A DNA stretch of 64,000 nt from contig JAPYPR010000006.1 in assembly GCA_029937545.1 (NCBI GenBank), positions 1 to 64,000 on the forward strand, in the 5' to 3' direction. The translations under genes were made by a program, and so were the position numbers. Positions 10,346 through 17,595 of the stretch are shown here, one piece after another. The stretch is from Erythrobacter sp. (GTDB lineage: Bacteria; Pseudomonadota; Alphaproteobacteria; Sphingomonadales; Sphingomonadaceae). Position 1 is the stretch's first letter. Every line of letters begins with the position of its first letter. The notes below the pieces were generated by a model that was not told the origin of the DNA, made no database searches, and was given only the letters and a program-made list of their open reading frames with translations.

Positions 10346-11062
10346 ATGAAACGTCTGCCGCTTGTGCTGGCACCATCGCTGCTGGCAATCGCCGCCTGCT
10401 CGTCCGAAGATGTCGAGAATACGTCTGTCGACGATGTCGACGAACTGGTCGATGCTGAGGAAGAGTACGATCCGATGACGCGTGAGTACACGCTCTCGGA
10501 GGATGCGCAGGCACGGCGCGACGCTTTCGACAGTGATGCGGACGGCGACGAATACGGCCGCTATCGCGATGAGATCCGAGCCGAGCAAGACACCGAGGAG
10601 AGCATGGCGGCCGAGCGTGAGCGCGAGCAGATGGCCATGAACAATGGCGGTTCCGGTAACCGCTCGACCAATGCGAGTGGCGGTACGTCAGCCAGTGCGT
10701 CTTCGGACAGTGGCGGATCGGGTTCGCAAGGCTCGGCGGCTTCGTCGGCAAACGGCTCGGGCAGCGGTTCTGCCATGCCTACGCGCGATGCCAATACGAA
10801 CATGCGCCGTCGCTCGGAAATGACGTGGTCCTATCTCGACCGCAACGATGACGGGCAGCTTTCGGTGGCCGAATATGCGATCTGGGCGATCCCGCTCGAC
10901 CCGACCGAGCCCGAGCCGAACGATGCCCTCCCGCCCTATGTCGAGGCGGAGGAAATCAACAAGGCGGCGGACAGCTTCTTCTACTACGACCGCGATGGCG
11001 ACACCTATCTCAGCCAGCGCGAATTCACCTCCGCGCGCAGGGGCGAAAACTTCGACAACTGA
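10346..11062 (+). CDS. EF-hand calcium-binding lipoprotein
   Basis: 238 aa. The N-terminus MKRLPLVLAPSLLAIAACSS is a lipoprotein signal with Cys at about residue 18. The mature protein begins with an acidic region, carries a Ser/Gly-rich linker (about residues 110-150) and ends with two EF-hand loops, DRNDDGQLSVAEY and DRDGDTYLSQREF. A third Asp-rich segment near residue 55 (DSDADGDEYGRY) looks like a degenerate loop without the final Glu. A GGAGG ribosome site precedes the ATG. It should be anchored in the outer membrane or periplasm and bind calcium; the function is unknown. It is separated from korB by about 95 bp and probably has its own promoter. Confidence 0.82.
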   Translation: MKRLPLVLAPSLLAIAACSSEDVENTSVDDVDELVDAEEEYDPMTREYTLSEDAQARRDAFDSDADGDEYGRYRDEIRAEQDTEESMAAEREREQMAMNNGGSGNRSTNASGGTSASASSDSGGSGSQGSAASSANGSGSGSAMPTRDANTNMRRRSEMTWSYLDRNDDGQLSVAEYAIWAIPLDPTEPEPNDALPPYVEAEEINKAADSFFYYDRDGDTYLSQREFTSARRGENFDN

Positions 11063-11083
11063 TTGGCCTGCATAGCAGCGAAG

Positions 11084-11105
11084 GGCGGGGGAGCGATTCC
11101 CCGCC
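11084..11105 (+). terminator. Possible terminator hairpin after the EF-hand lipoprotein gene
   Basis: GGCGGGG at 11084-11090 pairs perfectly with CCCCGCC at 11099-11105 around an 8-base loop, 22 bases past the lipoprotein stop codon. The following sequence (GTTATTCG) is only weakly T-rich, so intrinsic termination may be inefficient. The rest of the interval up to 11286 shows no gene. Confidence 0.45.
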
Positions 11106-11286
11106 GTTATTCGATGCGTGACACTTTTCTACCGCGCGCCGAGCGGGTAGCGCTGCTTGCAATGGGCAATTCGATCGCATCGCCGCCGAAATCTTGCAGC
11201 ATTGGAGAAGGCCGAAGATTTTCTGTCCTGGACTGTGGTCCATGCGGTCCATGTCTCCGAATCGGCCTGTCTGCGGATGACGCGCA

Positions 11287-12288
11287 ATGGACAATCTGAC
11301 CCACTCCCTCGTCGGGGTCCTGATCGGGCAGGCGGGGCTCAAGAAGAAGACCGGCCTGGCCATGCCCGCGCTCATCATCGGGGCGAACCTGCCCGATGTG
11401 GATGCGGCGTGCTTCCTGTGGCTCGACGGGGTGGAGCATCTCGGCTTCCGGCGCGGGATCACGCACGGCCCGCCCGCATGGCTGCTGCTGCCACTGGTGC
11501 TGGCGGGGCTGCTCTACGGTTTCGACCGCTGGCAGGCGAAGCGCGGCACGCGGCCCGCAGCGCGGCTGCCCGTGAGCTTCAAATGGCTCTACCTCCTCGG
11601 CTTCATCGGCTGCCTGACGCACCCGGCGCTCGACTGGCTGAACGTCTACGGTATCCGCCTGCTGGAGCCGTTCTCGAGCCGGTGGTTCTACGGCGACACG
11701 CTGTTCATCATCGACGTGTGGCTCTGGGCGCTGATGGGTTTCGCGACATGGTTCTCGCTGGGGCGCGAGAAGCGGGGCGGGGAGTGGCGGCGACCTGCGC
11801 GCGTGGCGATAGCGGTGGCGCTGGTGTATATTGGGGCGAATGGGTTGATTTCTCGGACAGCTTCTTCCGACGTGGGACGTGTGGTCAGCGCTCAAAGTGC
11901 AAGCGAACATGGTACTTTGGTAATAGCCAGTCCCGTTCCATTTGCTTTCTGGGAACGGGAAACGATCTGGGGTGAACTGGCATTCGGAAACCTAGATGCG
12001 CTCGGGCCAATTTACCGGGTTGGTCGCTGGTCCCCTTTTAGGGAACTTGGCCAAGAATCGACGCTACCGCAGCAACCTTGCGCTTGGCTCGAGGAATATG
12101 GCGAGGGCGGGTCCGAGACCGAAGCCTTCCTCTTCTGGTCCCGCGCACCCTTCGCGGAGCAGGCACCCGATGGTTCCGTCCTCTTACGCGATGCGCGCTT
12201 CTACGATCCGCGGGCGCGTGACCGCTTCACCGTCGCGCTGCCCGATGTGGAGTGCGATGCAATAGGCCCGGAACCTCGCCAGCCTTAG
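11287..12288 (+). CDS. Membrane-bound metal-dependent hydrolase, YdjM/DUF457 family
   Basis: 333 aa. The N-terminus MDNLTHSLVG, the GANLPDVD segment, RRGITHG and the HPALDWLNVYG motif are the conserved His/Asp positions of the YdjM-like (DUF457) inner-membrane proteins. Hydrophobic segments lie at about residues 28-45, 60-78, 98-112 and 135-155. The C-terminal half (after about residue 180) is variable, probably periplasmic, and lower in GC around 11850-12050, where a 9-bp inverted repeat (11931-11939 with 11952-11960) occurs. Biochemical activity of the family is poorly known. ATG 11287 has no strong Shine-Dalgarno. Confidence 0.8.
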   Translation: MDNLTHSLVGVLIGQAGLKKKTGLAMPALIIGANLPDVDAACFLWLDGVEHLGFRRGITHGPPAWLLLPLVLAGLLYGFDRWQAKRGTRPAARLPVSFKWLYLLGFIGCLTHPALDWLNVYGIRLLEPFSSRWFYGDTLFIIDVWLWALMGFATWFSLGREKRGGEWRRPARVAIAVALVYIGANGLISRTASSDVGRVVSAQSASEHGTLVIASPVPFAFWERETIWGELAFGNLDALGPIYRVGRWSPFRELGQESTLPQQPCAWLEEYGEGGSETEAFLFWSRAPFAEQAPDGSVLLRDARFYDPRARDRFTVALPDVECDAIGPEPRQP

Positions 12289-12305
12289 ATCGCTTTCCTT
12301 CCAAC

Positions 12306-12397
12306 CCGTTCGTCCTGAGCCTGTCGAAGGACTGCCCTGCTTCCGGCGCGGCGCGGGAGGTGCAAAGCGGCCCTTCGACAGGCTCAGGGTAATCGGG
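12306..12397. repeat. REPIN-like palindromic repeat, copy 1
   Basis: A perfect 17-bp inverted repeat, CCTGAGCCTGTCGAAGG at 12314-12330 and its complement at 12372-12388, encloses a 41-base centre. The element is clearly related to the one at 38562-38654: arms, outer CCGTTCG and central TTCCGGC and GCGGCCC blocks are shared. The arms differ between copies by a compensated change (GCCTG/CAGGC here, GCTTG/CAAGC there). This is a non-autonomous extragenic palindrome of the kind abundant in sphingomonad genomes. Its right end lies about 10 bases before the first sense codon of the photolyase frame. Confidence 0.85.
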
Positions 12398-12407
12398 GGC
12401 GGGGCCT

Positions 12408-13808
12408 ATCTCCGAAGTCCAAATCGTCTGGCTGCGGCGTGACCTTCGCATGAAGGACCAGCCCGCGCTCCATGCCGCCGCGCGGGCAGGGCCGGTGATC
12501 CCGGTCTACATTCTCGATGACGAGCGCGCAGGCGACCGGAAGCTGGGCGGGGCGCATCGCTGGTGGCTGCATCATTCGCTGGAGGACCTCTCGAAAAGCT
12601 ATGGCCGCCGCAATGCGCAGATCGTGCTGCGCCGGGGTGACAGCGCCTCCGTGCTGCAGGGCATAGCGCAGGAAACGGGCGCGAGCGCGATCCACGCGAA
12701 CCGCCACTACGAACCCTGGCACCGCGAGGCCGAGGAAGACCTGCACGATGCGCTGAAGGACAGCGAGTGCGCGCTGGCGCTGCACGACGGCAACTATCTC
12801 CTGCCGCCCGGCACGGCGCGCACCGGCGGCGGCGATCCCTACAAGATCTACACGCCCTTCATGCGGGCGGTGAAGGAGCTGCTGCCCCCGCGCGACGAAT
12901 TGCCCGAGCCGGACACGATCACGCAGCCCTCCGACATGCCGGAGAGCGACGACCTTTCCGACTGGGACCTGCTGCCGACGAAGCCCGACTGGGCAGGGGG
13001 GTTGCGCGATTTCTGGACCGTGGGTGAGGATGCCGCGCACGAGCGGCTCGACTGGTGGGCCGATCACGTCGGCGGCTATGACGACGGGCGTAACCTGCCG
13101 AGCGAGGATGCGACGTCCAAAATGTCGCCGCACCTCCACTGGGGCGAGATTTCGCCGGTCAGCATCTGGCACCGCATGAAAGACATGCGCTCCGACGGGT
13201 GGCAGGTCTACGAGAAGGAGCTGATCTGGCGCGACTATGCCCAGAATGTGATCTGCCAGTTCCCGAAGTATCCGGAAGAAAGCTATCGCGATTACGACGA
13301 GCAGACGCTGTGGCGGAATCCCAATCGCGGCCATGTGATCCAGTCCGAACTCGAGGCATGGCAGCAGGGGCGGACCGGCTATCCGATCGTCGATGCCGGT
13401 ATGCGCCAGCTGTGGCTAACCGGCTGGATGCACAACCGCGTCCGCATGATCGCGGCCAGCTTCCTCATCAAGCACCTGCTGATCGACTGGCGCCATGGCG
13501 AGCGCTGGTTCTGGGACACGCTGGTCGATGGCGATTATGCCAGCAACGGGACCAACTGGCAGTGGGTCAGCGGCACGGGCGTCGATAGCAACATGTTCCC
13601 GCGCATCATGGCCCCGCTCAGCCAGAGCGAGAAGTTCGATGCAGCTGAGTATATCCGCGAATACGTCCCCGAACTCGCCGATCTGGACGACGAACTCATC
13701 CACGATCCCGACGACGAGCACCGTCCGCACGACTATCCGGCCAAGCTGATCGGCCATAAGGAGGCGCGCGAACGGGCGCTGCAGGCTTATCGGGACAGCA
13801 AGTCATAG
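12408..13808 (+). CDS. phrB: Deoxyribodipyrimidine photolyase (cryptochrome/photolyase family)
   Basis: Light-driven repair of UV-induced cyclobutane pyrimidine dimers with FAD. The C-terminal FAD-binding domain has WHRMKDMRSDGWQVYEKELI, then GYPIVDAGMRQLW, WMHNRVRMIAASFL and DGDYASNGTNWQWVSGTG, all classic class I photolyase. The N-terminal antenna domain begins with the conserved strand IVWLRRDLR, which lies upstream of the first ATG (12450) but in the same open frame. The frame is closed by TAA at 12390-12392, and between the two there is no ATG, GTG or TTG. I therefore extend it to ATC 12408 (466 aa; ISEVQIVWLRRDLR); from ATG 12450 it would be 452 aa and lack the first beta strand. See the finding on this start. 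Confidence 0.85.
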   Translation: MSEVQIVWLRRDLRMKDQPALHAAARAGPVIPVYILDDERAGDRKLGGAHRWWLHHSLEDLSKSYGRRNAQIVLRRGDSASVLQGIAQETGASAIHANRHYEPWHREAEEDLHDALKDSECALALHDGNYLLPPGTARTGGGDPYKIYTPFMRAVKELLPPRDELPEPDTITQPSDMPESDDLSDWDLLPTKPDWAGGLRDFWTVGEDAAHERLDWWADHVGGYDDGRNLPSEDATSKMSPHLHWGEISPVSIWHRMKDMRSDGWQVYEKELIWRDYAQNVICQFPKYPEESYRDYDEQTLWRNPNRGHVIQSELEAWQQGRTGYPIVDAGMRQLWLTGWMHNRVRMIAASFLIKHLLIDWRHGERWFWDTLVDGDYASNGTNWQWVSGTGVDSNMFPRIMAPLSQSEKFDAAEYIREYVPELADLDDELIHDPDDEHRPHDYPAKLIGHKEARERALQAYRDSKS

Positions 13809-13849
13809 ACGCTTGAGGATGGCGTCGTCCCGCGGCATAGCGACGCGCG

Positions 13850-15094
13850 ATGGAGATGCAGACCACTCGTCGCGGATGGAGCCTGACCGAAGGGGCGCAG
13901 CGCTTCGTGAGGCGTTCCGGGCTGCTCGCGCGGCTGGTTGCGCCCGGGGTCGAGAAAATTCTCGACCGGATCGATCAGGCGCTGATCTCCGGCACGATCC
14001 ACGGTACGCTGCCGGATGGCACGCCGCGAAAGCTTGGCGGACGCGCGCCGGGGTTCGAATGCACCGTCGAACTGCGCAGCTATAATGCGCTGATGCGGCT
14101 CGCCAGCAACGGTTCGGTCGGGTGGTATCAGGCGTGGGAGGCGGGCGAATGGTGGAGCCCGGATCCCGTTCCGCTGTTCGCGCTGTTCATGCAGCATGCG
14201 ACGCGGTTGGGCGACACTGCGCGGGCGAAGGGTCCTTTCCGCCACGCCCTGAAGCTGGCCCATCTGTTCAACCGCAACACGCATGAAGGCGCGCAGAAGA
14301 ACATCAGCGCGCATTACGACCTCGGCAACGACTTCTACGAGGCGTGGCTCGATCCGACGATGAGCTATTCCTCCGGGCTCGACGTCACGGCGGACGGGCT
14401 GGAGGCGGCGCAGAAGCGCAAGTGGGAGGCGCTGGCGTCACGCATCGGCGATGCCGCCACGGTGCTGGAGATCGGCTGCGGCTGGGGCGCTCTGGCCGAC
14501 GATTTGGCGCGGAGAGGCAGTGACGTCACGGCCATCAGCCTTTCGGGCGAGCAGCTCGACTGGGCGAGGGCATGCCACAGTGATGCCATCGACTTCCGCA
14601 AGCAGGACTATCGGGATACCGACGGCAGCTATGACGCCATCGTGTCGGTTGAAATGGTCGAGGCGCTGGGCCGCGAATACTGGCCGACCTTTATGGACTG
14701 CATCGCCCGCAATCTGAGACCGGGCGGGCGCGCGGCGATCCAGTACATCTCGATCCACGACGACATCTTCGAAGATTACGCGGCGAGTGCCGACTTCATC
14801 CAGGCCTATATCTTCCCCGGCGGCCTGCTGATCCGAACCAGCGAATTCCGCAAGCTTGCCGAAGAGCGCGGCCTGGCGTGGCAAGACCAGCACGATTTCG
14901 GCCTCGATTATGCCGAGACGCTGAAAGCGTGGCGTCAAAACTTCGATGCGGCTGCCCGCGAAGAGCGGCTCCCCACCGGCTTCGACCGCGAATTCTGCGA
15001 ATTGTGGCGCTATTACCTGATGTATTGCGAAGGCGGGTTCCGCGGTGGCGGGATCGAGGTGCACCAGGTTACTCTGGTGAAAGAGGGAGAATGA
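13850..15094 (+). CDS. cfa: Cyclopropane-fatty-acyl-phospholipid synthase family methyltransferase
   Basis: 414 aa. The SAM-binding motif VLEIGCGWGALA is near residue 205, preceded by ISAHYDLGNDFYEAWLDPTMSY in pieces typical of CFA synthases, with QKRKWEAL and the EHI-like VEMVEALG region downstream. The enzyme transfers a methylene group from SAM to unsaturated acyl chains of membrane phospholipids. The N-terminal about 100 residues are the lipid-binding region. ATG 13850 is used because it is the first in frame; the ribosome site is weak. It overlaps the following lipoprotein gene by ATGA. Some members of the family make other modified lipids, so the exact product is inferred. Confidence 0.9.
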   Translation: MEMQTTRRGWSLTEGAQRFVRRSGLLARLVAPGVEKILDRIDQALISGTIHGTLPDGTPRKLGGRAPGFECTVELRSYNALMRLASNGSVGWYQAWEAGEWWSPDPVPLFALFMQHATRLGDTARAKGPFRHALKLAHLFNRNTHEGAQKNISAHYDLGNDFYEAWLDPTMSYSSGLDVTADGLEAAQKRKWEALASRIGDAATVLEIGCGWGALADDLARRGSDVTAISLSGEQLDWARACHSDAIDFRKQDYRDTDGSYDAIVSVEMVEALGREYWPTFMDCIARNLRPGGRAAIQYISIHDDIFEDYAASADFIQAYIFPGGLLIRTSEFRKLAEERGLAWQDQHDFGLDYAETLKAWRQNFDAAAREERLPTGFDREFCELWRYYLMYCEGGFRGGGIEVHQVTLVKEGE

Positions 15095-16284
15095 GGATGC
15101 GAGCACTTCTGGCTTCGACGCTGGCGATTGCGCTGGCGGGATGCGCGACGACTTACGATAGCGATACGCCGGTCGCGGCGGCTCCGGCCGTTACGCAGAG
15201 CATGCCCGAGCAGATGGCGAGCATGGATCCGGGCGACTCGATCCTGTTCTGGGACGATGCGCGCCGCTCGGCGGCCTTCCGCGACATGGAAAGTCTTTTC
15301 CCGGGCCTCGAGGTCGCTCCCGCCAGCAATCCGCGCGTGTTCCGGGAAGGTCCGCCGCTGTCGCGCGACGTGCAGGTCGCCATCCGCGACTTCATGGCGA
15401 AGACGCAGGCTGCGGGCGTGATGGTCCTCGATGACGGCGTCGTCCGGTTCGAGGAATACGGGCTCGGCATGATGCCGGACGATCGCTGGACCAGCTTCTC
15501 GGTCGCCAAGAGCTTCACCTCGACCCTTCTCGGTGCCGCGATCGCCGACGGGTCGATCGAGAGCGTCGATACGCCGGTGACCTCGATCATCCCGGCGCTG
15601 GACGGCACGGCTTACGACGGCGTGACCATCGGCCAGATCGCGACGATGACCTCGGGCGTTGCGTGGAACGAGGATTACACCGACCCGAACAGCGATGTTG
15701 CGCGGATGCTGGCTGCCACGCCGGTTGCAGGGGAATCGCAGGCAGTAACCTATGCGAAAACGCTCGGCCGCGAGGCTCCGGCGGGCGAGAAGTGGGTCTA
15801 CAAGACGCTGGAGACCAATCTGCTCGGTCTGATCGTGGAGCAGGCGACGGGCATGTCGCTCGCAGCCTATGCGGCGGAGAAGATCGTCGAACCCGCCGGT
15901 TTCGAAGGCGGGCTGTTCTGGATGCAGGACCTCACCGGCGGCAACATCGGCGGCTGCTGCCTCTCGCTTCGCCTGTCGGACTACGCGCGCATGGGCCAGT
16001 TCGCGCTGGAAGGCGGCAAGGGCGTGGTGCCGGTTGGTTGGTTCGCGACGGCAGGATCGCCGCTGGTCGGCTTCCCGAACGCGCCGGGCTATGGCTATGG
16101 CTACCAGTGGTGGACCTATCCCGGGGCCTTTGGTGCACAGGGGATCTTCGGACAGGCGATCACGATCGTGCCGGAGAGCAATCTGGTCGTCGCCGTGGTC
16201 AGCAACTGGCCGACCGCAACCAGCAGCGATAACCGCAACGGCTTTCGCGAAGTGGTCGGCAGGATCGCCAAGGATATCGACTGA
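15091..16284 (+). CDS. Serine hydrolase (class C beta-lactamase-like) lipoprotein
   Basis: 397 aa. Lipoprotein signal MRMRALLASTLAIALAGC with the lipidated Cys at about residue 18. The hydrolase core carries the SxxK nucleophile motif SVAKS near residue 149. A later YKTLETN segment corresponds to the Tyr motif, and GYGYGYQWW stands near the third motif. These are features of the beta-lactamase / 6-aminohexanoate-dimer hydrolase superfamily (PF00144). It probably acts in the periplasm on an ester or amide; it is not evidence of antibiotic resistance. The start overlaps the cfa stop (ATGA) behind an AGAGGGAG ribosome site. Confidence 0.87.
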   Translation: MRMRALLASTLAIALAGCATTYDSDTPVAAAPAVTQSMPEQMASMDPGDSILFWDDARRSAAFRDMESLFPGLEVAPASNPRVFREGPPLSRDVQVAIRDFMAKTQAAGVMVLDDGVVRFEEYGLGMMPDDRWTSFSVAKSFTSTLLGAAIADGSIESVDTPVTSIIPALDGTAYDGVTIGQIATMTSGVAWNEDYTDPNSDVARMLAATPVAGESQAVTYAKTLGREAPAGEKWVYKTLETNLLGLIVEQATGMSLAAYAAEKIVEPAGFEGGLFWMQDLTGGNIGGCCLSLRLSDYARMGQFALEGGKGVVPVGWFATAGSPLVGFPNAPGYGYGYQWWTYPGAFGAQGIFGQAITIVPESNLVVAVVSNWPTATSSDNRNGFREVVGRIAKDID

Positions 16285-16291
16285 ATGCAGT

Positions 16292-16322
16292 GGTGGCGGC
16301 GACCGCTAGGGACACCGCCACC
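16292..16322. terminator. Hairpin in the convergent interval after the serine hydrolase gene
   Basis: GGTGGCGG at 16292-16299 pairs perfectly with CCGCCACC at 16315-16322 around a 15-base loop. It lies 8 bases past the stop codon, between two convergent genes. There is no T tract on either side, so it may be a 3'-end stabilising hairpin or weak terminator. The rest of the interval up to 16417 shows nothing else. Confidence 0.4.
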
Positions 16323-16417
16323 GGCAACGAGCACTCAAAACACGGTTCAGGCCGGGCCCTGAGGCCGCTGCCAAAGCGTCGGTGCGGTTGCCTGCCCGAG
16401 AGGTCGTAAACGAAGTC

Positions 16418-16765
16418 TTAGTAGGGGCGGTAGTTTCCGGCCCCGGTATAGCGCGCGATGATGTTGTCGTGGACGATCGGCGAAAGCAGCTCGTTGAATG
16501 CGCAGCCGACCATGCAGTTTTCCCACCACACGACTTGCGCTTGCAGCGATTCGAGACCGGGCAGGGTCAGCCAGCACATCTGCCCTTCGTGCATGCGGTT
16601 GAGCGCCGCTGCGGAGAAGCCCGAGATCGAGAGATCGTGGATGACCGTCTGGAATGCGCGGCCACCCGATGCACGTAGCTGGCCGGGAATGGTCAACTTG
16701 GTGCGCGGTGCGCAGCGGTCTTCCTGAGCGGCAACCAGGTAGCGGTCCTGGGTCTGATAGGTCAT
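16418..16765 (-). CDS. PilZ-domain protein
   Basis: 115 aa, essentially one PilZ domain. The RTKL segment preceded by basic residues, followed by VIHDLSISGFSAAAL, matches the RxxxR and DxSxxG c-di-GMP-binding motifs. The first arginine motif is imperfect, so nucleotide binding is likely but not certain. A late GCAFNELL closes the domain. Such single-domain proteins act as cytosolic c-di-GMP effectors in motility or polysaccharide control. ATG 16765 has GGAAGG at good spacing; a TTG five codons upstream is less likely. It is preceded by about 115 bp that should contain its promoter. Confidence 0.85.
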   Translation of the reverse strand: MTYQTQDRYLVAAQEDRCAPRTKLTIPGQLRASGGRAFQTVIHDLSISGFSAAALNRMHEGQMCWLTLPGLESLQAQVVWWENCMVGCAFNELLSPIVHDNIIARYTGAGNYRPY

Positions 16766-16881
16766 GTCACGCCCTTCCAATGCGAAATTTCCGGCTTTCT
16801 TAACTCCCGCACGCTCGCGAGAGGAATATCCGCAGAATCTCGACTGTCGGGGTTACGAAGTCCTCACCGCACTTGGTTAAC

Positions 16882-17595
16882 TCAACCTTCCACGCGCTCT
16901 CGGTGAAAGCCGTCGAAATCGTTAATTTGCAGTTCGACGAGCCGATTTGCGACCACATCGGGCGATTTGACCGTTTTCGGGTCCTCGCCGGGATAGGCCT
17001 TGGCGCGCATATCCGTCCGAGTCGCGCCCGGGTCGATCAGGGCGACGCGAACCTTGGAAACCTTCTCGACCTCTGCCGCATAACACTCGAGAAGGTTGTC
17101 GAAGGCCGCTTTGGTCGAGCCATAGGCGGACCAGTAGGGGCGGGGGTCGGCGCCGACGCTGCTGGTAAGGCCGTACACACGGCCCGCATCGGCGCGCTTC
17201 AGCAGCGGGTCGAAATTTGCCAGGAGCGCCTGCGTGGCCAGCACGTTGACCGTGATCGCCTGGCTTAACTGCTTGCCGTCGATCTGCGTAACCGGTGTGA
17301 GGGTGGGTAAATAAGCTGCTGAAATCACCAGCGCATCGAGCTTGTCCCAGCGTCCGGCAATAGCCGATGCAAGGCGCGCGATGCCGTCGCTTTCGGCAAG
17401 GTCCACCGGGGCGATCGTCGACTGGCCACCCGCATCGTGGATCGCATCCTCGACCGTTTCGAGCCCGCGCACGTCGCGCGCGGTCAGGACGACATGCGCT
17501 CCGGCGGTGGCAAACGCCTTCGCCGTCGCGGCACCGATGCCCTTGCTCGCCCCGGTGACGAGCACGAGGCGGCCATCCAGCGGCTTATCGCTCAT
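16882..17595 (-). CDS. Short-chain dehydrogenase/reductase
   Basis: 237 aa. The cofactor motif TGASKGIG is near residue 15, VISAAYLP replaces the usual NNAG, and the catalytic region has SSVG with Tyr and Lys in SAYGSTKAA. The C-terminal PGATRTDMRAKAYPGEDP is typical of YciK/FabG-like SDRs in alphaproteobacteria. NAD(P)-dependent carbonyl reduction or alcohol oxidation is expected; the substrate is unknown. The start overlaps the purF stop (ATGA), so it is translated from the purF transcript. Confidence 0.88.
   Translation of the reverse strand: MSDKPLDGRLVLVTGASKGIGAATAKAFATAGAHVVLTARDVRGLETVEDAIHDAGGQSTIAPVDLAESDGIARLASAIAGRWDKLDALVISAAYLPTLTPVTQIDGKQLSQAITVNVLATQALLANFDPLLKRADAGRVYGLTSSVGADPRPYWSAYGSTKAAFDNLLECYAAEVEKVSKVRVALIDPGATRTDMRAKAYPGEDPKTVKSPDVVANRLVELQINDFDGFHRERVEG

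Noticed and set aside
14040-14065. GGGTTCGAATGC, similar to a tRNA T-arm
   Set aside because: It lies inside the conserved coding sequence of cfa, and no cloverleaf can be drawn around it.
15091-16284. Beta-lactamase resistance gene
   Set aside because: The SxxK motif is present, but the protein is a lipoprotein of the broad serine-hydrolase family and lacks resistance-enzyme hallmarks.
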